Assembly: GCA_021203985.1 (NCBI GenBank)
Contig: JAJQAB010000021.1
Span: 1-39,918, forward strand
Reading direction: 5' to 3'
Source: Ruminococcus sp.
GTDB taxonomy: Bacteria > Bacillota > Clostridia > Oscillospirales > Ruminococcaceae
Length of the DNA stretch: 39,918 nucleotides
Shown: piece by piece, positions 27,171 through 35,207 of the stretch
Position numbering within the stretch: the first letter of the stretch is position 1
Layout: each line of letters starts with the position of its first letter
Made by a program: the position numbers and the translations under genes
The notes under the pieces: model-generated
What the model saw: the letters and a program-made list of their open reading frames with translations, nothing else
What the model was told of the DNA's origin: nothing
Databases searched by the model: none

Positions 27171-27660
27171 TTACGGCAGTACCATACCAGCCGCCATGAG
27201 AAGCCGATTCCAGGTCGCCGGATTGACAGCACCGGAGACGGGAAGACTTGTGTGTTGCTGAAAATGTGCCACGGCGTCTTTGGTTTCCTGGTCAAAGACA
27301 CCACTTACGGCGACCTGCGGCACGCCCTCGAAACGCGCGTGTACCGCCAGAAGCAGCGCCTGAATTAGAAAAATGACAGCGCTGTCTGAGCCGGACGCGT
27401 ATGACCGAATGCCTGTCGGGAACGCTGCGGCGGCATCGGTTCACTCGGCGTCTACAATTGCTTTTCACGCCCCACTGTCCACTTCGCCAGTGGGGCGCAT
27501 GCCGTTTTGCTTCTGAAACGCCCGTACCGCTTCGGCAGTGCGCGGACCATAGATACCGTCTGGCAGAGAGGTGCGGCAGGTCGCGAACGTGGGAGAGACG
27601 GTGCAGATTGCTCTGCAGTTCCCGGATGTGATCGTTTTTTTGCTGCTCTGTATATGCCAT
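27171..27660 (-). pseudogene. Peptidoglycan-binding-domain protein, degraded
   Basis: This is the last gene of a leftward three-gene group. It starts at 27660 with GGAGGCG directly after the stop of the previous gene. Two peptidoglycan-binding type-1 units are readable: YGPRTAEAVRAFQKQNGM with GEVDSGA, and GVFDQETKDAVAHFQQHT with NPATWNRLL. The frame is broken by a two-base loss in a CT repeat (AGAGAG on the plus strand, 27565-27570) and by UGA at 27465-27467 and 27441-27443. The first UGA sits in GA*KAIV, where this family normally has Trp (as in PATWNRL of the second unit). The frame then runs clean to TAA at 27171-27173. Confidence 0.8.
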
Positions 27661-27673
27661 AGAAAAACGCCTC

Positions 27674-29050
27674 CTAAAAAATGGTATACCATGGTGTCTG
27701 GTAGCGCTGCTTGTCGAAGCTGTATTTTAAGTCGGCATACAGATTGACGATCGCGTCCCACGTTGCCGCGCCAACAATGCCGCTCTCCGGGTAGCCGAAT
27801 TGCTTTTGAAACGTCAGAACCGAAGCGCATGTGATCGGGCCAAAATAGCCGGTGGCGTTAACTGCGCCGATTTCCGGATAGGTTTCGTGAATGTAGGAAA
27901 GATAGGTCTGCAGCAGACGGACATATTCGCTGGTTGTGCCTTCGCGCAGCACCACGCCAGGATAGAGTGCAATGTCGTTGACGGTTTCGTCCAGCGGCAC
28001 AGACTCCAGAATGCCGAGGTAGGCATCGTATAGAAGAAACCAGGTCGGCTGGTCGACAATGTCGGTTTCCGGCAGTCCGAACACCTGTTGAAACGACTGC
28101 ACTGATTGCTCGGTCTGTGCGCCGAAATAGCCCGTAATGCTGACCGGCTGGACTGCCAAATAATATTGAATCACCCGCACGTCCTGCCTCTGCATGCCAA
28201 TTCGCAGCGTGCTGTTGAACTGCTGCTCCGTCTCCTCCAGCGTTAGCCATTCGGAGTTTAGCTCCGCTAGACGCTTGACGCTGAGAAAGATGTACGCGAT
28301 GCGATACCACGTGGCTTCGTTGACAACGCCCGTTGCCGGCATGCTGAAGATCGATTGAAAGGCAGTCACGGCGTCCTGCGTGATCGAATCGAACGAACCG
28401 GTGACCTCGCCGATTTTCGGGATTGTGGAATAGTTGCGCGAAATGCGGTTCAACTGAATCTGGATCGTACGAACGGCATCGCCGCCGCTGTAGCCGAACA
28501 TCAAATCATAGCCCGGAAAGGACGGCGTGTTCGTTTGCACAGCCACGTTCGAGATGATGTCGATGTCATCGCCGTAGTAATATGTCAGGATTTTATAGGG
28601 CGTCATGCCTTGCTGCGCGAGCGTCACTGTGCCCCACTGGGAAAGCCCTTCGCACGTGACGGTTGTGCCGTTGCAAAACGCGCTGAAAAGTGGCTCAATG
28701 CTTCCCTGCCACCGTATGTAGGAATTGAACAACTCATCGACTAGCTGCCCGATATTTTCAAAAATTTCACGGCCGTAGATGAATTTCTGATCGAATTGCG
28801 TGGAATTTGTGATGTCAAACGCAAACCCTCTGGCGCGATATCATTCGGTGTAGATGCGGTTTAATGCGAAGCTGACAATGACATATATGTTCGCGCGAAT
28901 GGCGTTTTCTGGCCAGGTAGGGTAGATTTCGCTGGATACGACATTCTTGATGTAATCCGGAAATGTCACGGTGACATCGTCTGCGTTTTCTTCTGGTCGC
29001 CCCAAATGGACTGTAATCATTTCTGGGATAAAGGGTTCTCCAACCGGCAT
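27674..29050 (-). pseudogene. SpoIID-like/peptidoglycan-binding protein with in-frame UGA
   Basis: The 458-codon gene matches a clostridial family with an N-terminal SpoIID-like part (MITVHLGRP, a SSEIYPTWPENAIRANIY segment, then LSQWGTVTLAQQG and ILTYYYGDDI) and three or more C-terminal peptidoglycan-binding repeats (VRVIQYYLA, TGYFGAQTEQSVQSFQQVFG, TGYFGPITCASVLTFQKQFG). SpoIID proteins are lytic transglycosylases used in engulfment during sporulation; here only resemblance is claimed. One UGA at 28841-28843 follows IYTE, where family members known to me have Trp (IYTEWYR). Otherwise the frame is open to UAG at 27674. I place the start at 29050 (MPVGEP), with only a weak site upstream. Confidence 0.78.
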
Positions 29051-29089
29051 GATAGAATGCACTCATTTCTAATAAGCCAAAAAAATCGC

Positions 29090-29500
29090 TTATCTGTCGC
29101 TGTCGCCTGGCTCGCTGTTTTGAAAGACGATCGGCTTTGGCGGCACTTGCAGGTCGCTGACCAGTGGAATCATGGAGAAAACCTGTCGGGATGTAATCCC
29201 GGTGAACACCGGGACTTGCTCGCTGACCTGCCGATAATAGTCGGCGGCGTAGATGCTGACGTCATAGGCGCTGAAGGGCGGCTGCGTGGCGTCCTTGTCG
29301 AGCGATTGCGACACCTCTGGGGCAGGGAGTGCGATTTTTTCGGTTTCGCCACTTTCATCGGTGATCGTCACGTGTATCAAGTGCATTTGCTTGCCGCGGC
29401 GGCGTCCGCTTATGCAAAAGTGGCAAAGGTTCTCCTGCTTGCCGTCCACATCAGAAAATTCGGGCGGTAATGAAGTGAAATCGACAAGATATTTGATCAT
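29090..29500 (-). CDS. Companion protein of the SpoIID-like operon, possibly 5'-damaged
   Basis: This is the first gene of the leftward group, ending 40 bases before the SpoIID-like gene. The C-terminal part (HVTITDESGETEKIALPAPE, then PFSAYDVSIYAADYYRQV and QVPVFTGITSRQVFSMIPL) is like the beta-sandwich protein usually found beside this family in Clostridia. The first 40 residues do not look like the expected start, are Cys/Arg rich, and no ribosome-binding site precedes the ATG at 29500. A frameshift near 29390 is likely but cannot be proved here. Molecular role unknown. Confidence 0.6.
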   Translation of the reverse strand: MIKYLVDFTSLPPEFSDVDGKQENLCHFCISGRRRGKQMHLIHVTITDESGETEKIALPAPEVSQSLDKDATQPPFSAYDVSIYAADYYRQVSEQVPVFTGITSRQVFSMIPLVSDLQVPPKPIVFQNSEPGDSDR

Positions 29501-29576
29501 TTTCAATAAAATTGCAGCATAAAATTTGTGTAACCTTACAAAGTTGTCGTTTTTTCTATTTTTTTCGATTTTTCGC

Positions 29577-29605
29577 TTGACAGATTCGATCGGATCGTGT
29601 AAAAT
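29577..29605 (+). promoter_or_regulatory. Promoter of the candidate small RNA
   Basis: A perfect TTGACA (29577-29582), 17-base spacer and TAAAAT (29600-29605). The predicted start, about 29612, coincides with the first base of the main RNA helix. Confidence 0.85.
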
Positions 29606-29611
29606 AAAAAA

Positions 29612-29776
29612 AGTGATAAATGAATCGTTGTGTTTCCCAACGTTCGCAAGATAATTTTATTTTGTAAATATGGGTTTTGATTCGCATTTATCACTCGTTT
29701 TGTTGTCTCCTTTCTTTTGTTCTACGTTTTTATTTCATTTTTGACCAGGATTTTTTGGAATCCTGGTATTTTTTTG
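29612..29776 (+). ncRNA. Candidate stand-alone structured small RNA, about 165 nt
   Basis: A consensus promoter and a strong terminator enclose a transcript with no coding frame. From the first base, AGTGATAAATG and AATC (29612-29626) pair with GATT and CATTTATCACT (29679-29695), leaving two bulged bases. Inside are two hairpins: CGTTG/CAACG (29627-29642) and CAAGATA/TATTTTG (about 29647-29664), which give a multi-branch junction. A pyrimidine-rich single strand (29696-29743) contains GTCTCCTTTCTTTTG, complementary to AAAGGAG-type ribosome-binding sites. It matches no riboswitch, 6S, tmRNA or SRP pattern that I know. A trans-acting sRNA that blocks translation starts is a reasonable inference. 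Confidence 0.65.
29744..29775 (+). terminator. Terminator of the candidate small RNA
   Basis: ACCAGGAT (29744-29751) pairs with ATCCTGGT (29760-29767), followed by a seven-T run. Confidence 0.9.
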
Positions 29777-29805
29777 CCTTTTGATCGCTTACATGCGTTT
29801 GTACG

Positions 29806-29847
29806 AAAAAGCGCCCGTCTGTCCTTAGATGACAAATGGGCGCTTTT
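29806..29847. terminator. Terminator downstream of ppdK
   Basis: AAAAGCGCCC and GGGCGCTTTT extend into a TCTGTC/GACAAA stem with wobble pairs. It lies about 120 bases past the ppdK stop and may also back up the small-RNA terminator. Confidence 0.9.
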
Positions 29848-29965
29848 CTATTTCGAGATTTTTATTCGGGTTATTGTTTTCATCTCATATGCGGCACGTG
29901 TGCGGCTGCCTGTTCGCAGCGTTTTTGCAGACGTCCCGGTCGGAAAAATGCGTTATAATTTCGGA

Positions 29966-32593
29966 TTACTTACTCTTGATCGCTGCCTGTGCCGCTGCGA
30001 GTCTTGCGATTGGTACGCGGAACGGCGAGCAGGAAACATAGTCTAGACCGATTTCGTGGCAGAACTCAATAGATGCCGGGTCGCCGCCGTGCTCACCGCA
30101 GATACCGCAGTGGAGCTTGTTGTTTGCCGTCTTGCCGAGGTCGATTGCCATCTTCATCAGCTTGCCAACACCGGTCTGATCGAGCTTTGCAAACGGATCG
30201 TTCTCGAAGATCTTTGCATCATAGTATGTGCCCAGGAACTTGTCTGCGTCATCACGAGAGAAGCCATAGGTCATCTGTGTCAGGTCGTTTGTGCCGAAGC
30301 AGAAGAAGTCTGCTTCTTTTGCGATCTCGTCTGCGGTCAGTGCAGCTCTCGGAATTTCGATCATCGTACCAACCTCGTATGCCAGGTCGCTGCCAGCTGC
30401 TGTGATTTCAGCATCTGCGGTCTCTACGACAACCTTCTTGACATACTTCAGTTCCTTAACATCGCCAACCAGCGGAATCATGATCTCCGGCTTTACGGTC
30501 CAGTCTGGGTGCTTTGCCTTGACGTTGATCGCAGCCTTGATGAGTGCCTTTGTCTGCATCTTTGCGATTTCCGGATAGGTAACAGCCAGACGGCAGCCAC
30601 GGTGACCCATCATTGGGTTGAATTCGTAGAGCGATGCGATAATTGTCTTGATTTCGTCTACAGACTTGCCCTGTGCATCAGCCAGCTTCTGGATACCGTC
30701 CTCTTCTGTCGGAACGAATTCGTTGAGTGGTGGATCCAGGAAACGAATGGTAACCGGGCTACCTTCGAGTGCTTCATACAGCGCTTCGAAGTCGCCCTGC
30801 TGCATCGGTTCGATTTTTGCGAGTGCAGCTTCTCTCTGCTTAGCAGTATTAGAGCAGATCATTTCACGGAATGCAGCGATTCTCTCCGGATCGAAAAACA
30901 TGTGCTCTGTACGGCACAGACCAATACCCTCTGCGCCCAGCTCACGTGCCTTCTTTGCATCGGTCGGGGTGTCGGCGTTGGTACGAACCTTCATGGTTCT
31001 GTACTTGTCTGCCCAGCCCATAACTCTGCCGAATTCGCCGGCAATAGATGCGTCTACAGTCGGGATGATGCCCTTGTAGATGTTACCGGTCGAGCCATCG
31101 ATCGAAATGTAGTCGCCTTCGTGGAATTCCTTGCCAGCGAGCTTGAATACCTTGTTGTCCTCGTCCATGGCGATGTCGGAGCAGCCCGATACGCAGCAAG
31201 TACCCATACCACGTGCAACAACCGCAGCGTGAGAGGTCATACCGCCGCGAACGGTCAGGATGCCCTGCGAAGCCTTCATACCGGTGATATCTTCCGGAGA
31301 AGTTTCCAGACGAACCAGAACGACCTTTTCGCCCTTGGCATTCCAAGCCTCCGCATCGTCAGCAGTGAATACAACCTTACCGCAAGCAGCGCCAGGCGAT
31401 GCGCCCAGACCCTTGCCCAGCGGTGTTGCAGCCTTCAGTGCCTTTGCATCGAACTGCGGGTGCAGCAGCGTGTCGAGGTTTCTCGGATCGATCATCAGGA
31501 CAGCTTCTTCTTCGCTTCTCATGCCTTCATCCACCAGGTCGCAAGCGATCTTTAGCGCAGCCTGTGCAGTTCTCTTACCATTTCTGGTCTGGAGCATGTA
31601 CAGCTTCCCGTGCTCTACGGTGAATTCCATGTCCTGCATGTCTCTGTAGTGATTTTCCAGAATGCTGCAAACTTCCTTGAACTGTGCGAAAGCCTCCGGG
31701 AACTTCTGTTCCATTTCGGTGATGTGCATCGGTGTACGAACACCAGCTACAACGTCTTCGCCTTGTGCATTGGTCAAGAATTCGCCGAACAGACCCTTTG
31801 CACCGGTTGCCGGGTCACGTGTGAACGCAACGCCCGTACCGCAGTCATCGCCCATGTTACCGAATGCCATAGACTGTACGTTAACAGCGGTACCCCAAGA
31901 ATACGGGATGTCGTTGTCGCGGCGGTATACGTTTGCACGCGGGTTGTCCCAGCTGCGGAATACGGCCTTGATAGCGCCCATGAGCTGTTCCTTTGGATCG
32001 GTCGGGAAATCTTCGCCGATCTTCGACTTATATTCCGCCTTGAACTGGTTCGCCAGTTCCTTCAGATCCTCAGCGGTCAGCTCTACGTCCTGTGTAACGC
32101 CGCGGTCTGCCTTCATCTTGTCGATCAGCTCTTCGAAATACTTCTTACCGACCTCCATAACAACATCGGAATACATCTGGATGAATCTTCTGTAGCAGTC
32201 CCAAGCCCATCTCATATTGCCGGACTGTGTTGCGATGGTATCAACCACCTCTTCATTCAGACCCAGGTTCAGGATTGTGTCCATCATACCCGGCATGGAT
32301 GCACGTGCACCAGAACGAACAGAAACGAGCAGCGGATTTTCCTTGTCGCCGAACTTCTTGCCAGTGATGCCTTCCATCTTTTCGATGTACTCGTTGATTT
32401 CCGCCTGGATGTCCGGATTGATCTGACGACTATCCTCGTAATACTTTGTGCAAGCTTCTGTCGTGATGGTGAAGCCCTGCGGAACCGGCAGACCGATGTT
32501 GGTCATTTCAGCCAGGTTTGCACCCTTGCCGCCGAGAAGTTCACGCATATTTGCGTTACCCTCCGTAAACAGATAACAATACTTCTTTGCCAT
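29966..32593 (-). CDS. ppdK: Pyruvate, phosphate dikinase
   Basis: PPDK interconverts pyruvate, ATP and phosphate with phosphoenolpyruvate, AMP and diphosphate; many anaerobes use it in glycolysis with PPi. The 875-residue protein is full length. The N-terminal ATP-grasp domain has LLGGKGANLAEM and SVRSGARASMPGM. The swivelling phosphohistidine domain has GGMTSHAAVVARGMGTCC with His455 and the neighbouring regulatory Thr453. The C-terminal PEP-binding TIM barrel has GTNDLTQMT and the catalytic Cys in HCGICGEHGG. GGAGG lies nine bases before the ATG. Codon use and conservation look clean, with no lesion. Confidence 0.98.
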   Translation of the reverse strand: MAKKYCYLFTEGNANMRELLGGKGANLAEMTNIGLPVPQGFTITTEACTKYYEDSRQINPDIQAEINEYIEKMEGITGKKFGDKENPLLVSVRSGARASMPGMMDTILNLGLNEEVVDTIATQSGNMRWAWDCYRRFIQMYSDVVMEVGKKYFEELIDKMKADRGVTQDVELTAEDLKELANQFKAEYKSKIGEDFPTDPKEQLMGAIKAVFRSWDNPRANVYRRDNDIPYSWGTAVNVQSMAFGNMGDDCGTGVAFTRDPATGAKGLFGEFLTNAQGEDVVAGVRTPMHITEMEQKFPEAFAQFKEVCSILENHYRDMQDMEFTVEHGKLYMLQTRNGKRTAQAALKIACDLVDEGMRSEEEAVLMIDPRNLDTLLHPQFDAKALKAATPLGKGLGASPGAACGKVVFTADDAEAWNAKGEKVVLVRLETSPEDITGMKASQGILTVRGGMTSHAAVVARGMGTCCVSGCSDIAMDEDNKVFKLAGKEFHEGDYISIDGSTGNIYKGIIPTVDASIAGEFGRVMGWADKYRTMKVRTNADTPTDAKKARELGAEGIGLCRTEHMFFDPERIAAFREMICSNTAKQREAALAKIEPMQQGDFEALYEALEGSPVTIRFLDPPLNEFVPTEEDGIQKLADAQGKSVDEIKTIIASLYEFNPMMGHRGCRLAVTYPEIAKMQTKALIKAAINVKAKHPDWTVKPEIMIPLVGDVKELKYVKKVVVETADAEITAAGSDLAYEVGTMIEIPRAALTADEIAKEADFFCFGTNDLTQMTYGFSRDDADKFLGTYYDAKIFENDPFAKLDQTGVGKLMKMAIDLGKTANNKLHCGICGEHGGDPASIEFCHEIGLDYVSCSPFRVPIARLAAAQAAIKSK

Positions 32594-32810
32594 TGGTAAC
32601 TACCTCCAATAAAAATTTCGATAATTTCTTCCGGCAGCCTAAAAAATCAGGCATGGGAAAACATGGCGATTTTCCCGATTTTAACCGGTATATTTTATTA
32701 TACCATACTTCGAAGGAAAATACTATACATTTTTTTAAAAAAATTTGCCCCTTTTTTTGTGGCAACTTATACAAAAATTACAATCCGGGGAGAATTTTTT
32801 TCGAAAAGGC
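32594..32810. other. Intergenic region between ppdK and glmU promoters
   Basis: It contains a minus-strand TATAAT (32702-32697) for ppdK and a GGGAAAA/TTTTCCC hairpin in the ppdK leader (about 32655-32676). No gene is visible; the rest is A/T rich. Confidence 0.5.
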
Positions 32811-32839
32811 TTGCAAAATGCCTCCAGTTTTGTCATAAT
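32811..32839 (+). promoter_or_regulatory. glmU promoter
   Basis: TTGCAA (32811-32816), a 17-base spacer and CATAAT (32834-32839). Confidence 0.7.
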
Positions 32840-32845
32840 AGAAGT

Positions 32846-32991
32846 AGGTGATTTTTTTCGGCGGCGGAGATGCCGCAATCAGAGATCCATACGGAATTGC
32901 TCTGCGGTCAGAAAATCACACGCGCTTTGGCGGCGCTGTGTGGACGCGGCGACCGCTTTGCGTCCGAACAAAATCAGAGGAGGATTACATT
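32846..32991 (+). promoter_or_regulatory. Structured glmU 5' leader
   Basis: A leader of about 145 bases contains several GC stems, including GGACGC with GCGTCC (about 32942-32966) and GCGG/CCGC pairings. It has no glmS ribozyme or other riboswitch motif that I know, and an in-frame upstream extension has no ribosome-binding site. Attenuation or mRNA stabilisation are possible roles. Confidence 0.4.
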
Positions 32992-34383
32992 ATGATGAAT
33001 CAAGCCATTATTCTTGCCGGCGGTCATGGGGATCGCATGAAGGCTGCGATCCCGAAGCCGATGCTTCGCGTGCTGGATGTGCCGATGCTCGGGTGGGTGA
33101 TCCGTGCATGTGAAAAGTCCGGCCTGAGCCGCATTTGTGTTGTGACTGGCTATAAAGCGCAATATATTGAACTGTACCTGAACGATCGCTATCGCACCGC
33201 GTATCAGGCGGAGCAGCTGGGAACCGGTCATGCGGTGATGCAGGCTGAAAAGTTTCTGCGCGAGTTCGAAGAAGGCAATACCCTGGTACTCTGCGGCGAT
33301 GCGCCGTTTATGGACCAGGAGACGATCCAGCGCGCACTGCAGCAGCATCAGGCACAGGAAAACGATGTGACAGTCGTGACGGCACTGCTCGATCATCCGC
33401 AAGGCTATGGCAGAGTACTGCGCAGCGAATCGATGATTGCGGCGATTGTGGAGGAAAAGGACGCAACCGATGCACAGCGCGCGATAAAGGAAGTCAATTC
33501 CGGCGCGTATTGGTTCCGCACCAAGTCCTTGCTCGAACTGCTCGACGGTTTGTCCCAGTCGAATGTGCAGGGTGAATATTACCTGACCGATACTGTGGGA
33601 CTGGCGCTCGAACGCGGCGGACGTGCGGGGGTGTACTGCACGGAAAACGCTGATGTTGTGCTGGGCGCGAATACGCGGCAGGATCTGCTACATCTGAACG
33701 AAACGGCACGTCAGCGCGTGCTGGATTTGCACATGGACAACGGCGTGAATTTTGTCTGCACAGACGGCATTCTCATTGGAAACGATGTCGAAATCGGCGC
33801 GGAAACAACGATTTTGCCGGGTACTATATTAAAAGGAAAAACGAAAATTGGCGTAAAGTGTACCATTGGCCCGAATTGCCTGATCGAAAACTGCACGATT
33901 GGTGACCAGGTGACGCTCAATGCGGTACAGGCGTATGATTCCGTGATCGAGGACGCGGTAAAGGCTGGTCCGTTTGTACATATCCGTCCGAATTCGCACC
34001 TGAAGAACGGTGTGAAGATTGGGGACTTTGTGGAAATCAAGAATTCGACCGTTGGCGAGCAGACCGCTGTGGCGCATTTGACTTATGTGGGCGACAGCGA
34101 TGTCGGCAAGAAGGTCAACTTCGGATGCGGAACGGTCACGGTAAACTACGATGGCATGACGAAAAATCGCTGCGAAATCGGCGATAACTGCTTTATCGGC
34201 TGCAACACGAACCTGATTGCACCGGTAAAGCTCGGCAAGGGCGCATATACTGCGGCAGGTACGACCGTTACGCAGGATGTGCCAGAGTATGCGCTGGCGG
34301 TAGAGCGTGCAGATCTGAAGCTCAAAGAGGGCTATAGCAAGAAGAAACTGCGCAGTAAGCTGTTCCCGTCTGACGATAAATAA
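32992..34383 (+). CDS. glmU: Bifunctional UDP-N-acetylglucosamine pyrophosphorylase / glucosamine-1-phosphate acetyltransferase
   Basis: GlmU makes UDP-GlcNAc, the precursor of peptidoglycan, in two steps. The 463-residue protein has the N-terminal nucleotidyltransferase domain (LAGGHGDRMKAAIPKPML, then AEQLGTGHA and PQGYGR). The C-terminal left-handed beta-helix carries hexapeptide repeats and the acetyltransferase His362 in AHLTYVGDSD. The usual GxGTRM loop reads GHGDRM. The start at 32992 (ATGATG) follows GGAGG by eight bases; an open frame runs 48 codons upstream without a site. It precedes pth and mfd, as in many Firmicutes. It is intact. Confidence 0.96.
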   Translation: MMNQAIILAGGHGDRMKAAIPKPMLRVLDVPMLGWVIRACEKSGLSRICVVTGYKAQYIELYLNDRYRTAYQAEQLGTGHAVMQAEKFLREFEEGNTLVLCGDAPFMDQETIQRALQQHQAQENDVTVVTALLDHPQGYGRVLRSESMIAAIVEEKDATDAQRAIKEVNSGAYWFRTKSLLELLDGLSQSNVQGEYYLTDTVGLALERGGRAGVYCTENADVVLGANTRQDLLHLNETARQRVLDLHMDNGVNFVCTDGILIGNDVEIGAETTILPGTILKGKTKIGVKCTIGPNCLIENCTIGDQVTLNAVQAYDSVIEDAVKAGPFVHIRPNSHLKNGVKIGDFVEIKNSTVGEQTAVAHLTYVGDSDVGKKVNFGCGTVTVNYDGMTKNRCEIGDNCFIGCNTNLIAPVKLGKGAYTAAGTTVTQDVPEYALAVERADLKLKEGYSKKKLRSKLFPSDDK

Positions 34384-34408
34384 GTGATCGCATCGCATCA
34401 TCATATCA

Positions 34409-34470
34409 CACGACACCGCACAGAGATTCGCAGACCGTCGTGGCACGCCAATCCGCTGTGCGGAGTTGTA
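34409..34470. repeat. Short inverted repeat related to the MITE-like ends
   Basis: The left arm ACGACACCGCACAGAGATT and the right arm, read in reverse as ACAACTCCGCACAGCGGATT, form an imperfect palindrome. It matches the family ends at 6042, 10863 and 39862. It lies between glmU and pth and could also serve as a transcript-end hairpin. Confidence 0.6.
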
Positions 34471-34499
34471 TCAGTTGTATCATTGGAATAGAAAGGGTT

Positions 34500-34530
34500 C
34501 ATGCGGCATCGGGCTGACCGGTGCCGCATG
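34500..34530 (+). promoter_or_regulatory. Strong hairpin upstream of pth
   Basis: CATGCGGCA (34500-34508) pairs with TGCCGCATG (34522-34530), extended by TCGG/CCGG to 13 pairs around a 5-base loop. No U run follows, and it ends 18 bases before the pth start, so a leader role is more likely than termination. Confidence 0.5.
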
Positions 34531-34548
34531 ACGTAGGTTATTCGAAAA

Positions 34549-35178
34549 ATGGGTATTATGGATATTTTTCGTCAGATTGAGTCGGGCAGTGACGGCAGGG
34601 CGCATGGAACGCTGACGTGGTTGATTGTGGGACTTGGGAACCCCGGTCTGACCTATGAATGGACACGGCACAACGCCGGTTTTCTCGCCATCGAAGCGCT
34701 CGCGCAGCAGTGCGGCGCATCGTTTCGCCAGATGCGGTTTCACGCGGATTGTTGTGAGGCAATGCTCGGGGATACGCGCGTGCTTTTGATGAAGCCGACC
34801 ACTTTCATGAACCGCAGCGGTGACGCGGTGGCGGCGGCGGCAGATCTTTATAAGCTTGCGCCGGATCATGTGCTGGTGCTCTATGACGATATTTCGCTGT
34901 CGCCGGGGAAACTGCGGATTCGCCGAAAGGGCAGCGCCGGCGGTCACAACGGCATGAAGAGCGTCATTGCGCAGCTTGGTGCGGAGGAGTTTCCGCGCAT
35001 TCGAATCGGTGTCGGCGCAAAGCCGAATCCACAGTACGACCTGGCGGATTGGGTGCTGTCGAAGTTTACGCCGGAGGAGCGCACACTGCTCGAACCGGCA
35101 TTTGCGAACGCCGCAGAGGCGACAAAGCTGATCGTACAGGGAAAAGTGGATCAGGCGATGAACCAGTTTAACGCCTGA
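34549..35178 (+). CDS. pth: Peptidyl-tRNA hydrolase
   Basis: Pth frees tRNA from stalled peptidyl-tRNA. The 209-residue protein has the family motifs VGLGNPGLTYEWTRHNAGF (catalytic His41), MKPTTFMNRSG, LYDDISLSPG (Asp113/114) and GSAGGHNGMKS. The N terminus is about 20 residues longer than in E. coli, a form I have seen in related Firmicutes; the chosen ATG has only a modest AGG site. It lies 29 bases before mfd, with which it is almost certainly cotranscribed, a linkage conserved in Firmicutes. The stop is UGA, which supports UGA as a normal stop. Confidence 0.96.
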   Translation: MGIMDIFRQIESGSDGRAHGTLTWLIVGLGNPGLTYEWTRHNAGFLAIEALAQQCGASFRQMRFHADCCEAMLGDTRVLLMKPTTFMNRSGDAVAAAADLYKLAPDHVLVLYDDISLSPGKLRIRRKGSAGGHNGMKSVIAQLGAEEFPRIRIGVGAKPNPQYDLADWVLSKFTPEERTLLEPAFANAAEATKLIVQGKVDQAMNQFNA

Positions 35179-35207
35179 CGCATCCGCAATATAAAGGGGG
35201 ATTTTAC

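Noticed and set aside
29612-29776. 6S RNA, tmRNA or a known riboswitch
   Set aside because: The 5' helix closes on an internal position and not on the 3' end as in 6S RNA. No tag frame is present, there is no downstream gene on the plus strand to regulate, and no motif of a riboswitch known to me fits.
32846-32991. glmS-type ribozyme or riboswitch before glmU
   Set aside because: No matching core sequence, and that element controls glmS rather than glmU.
32848-32991. Upstream extension of GlmU by 48 codons
   Set aside because: It overlaps the structured leader, lacks a ribosome-binding site and would precede the nucleotidyltransferase motif by an atypical distance.
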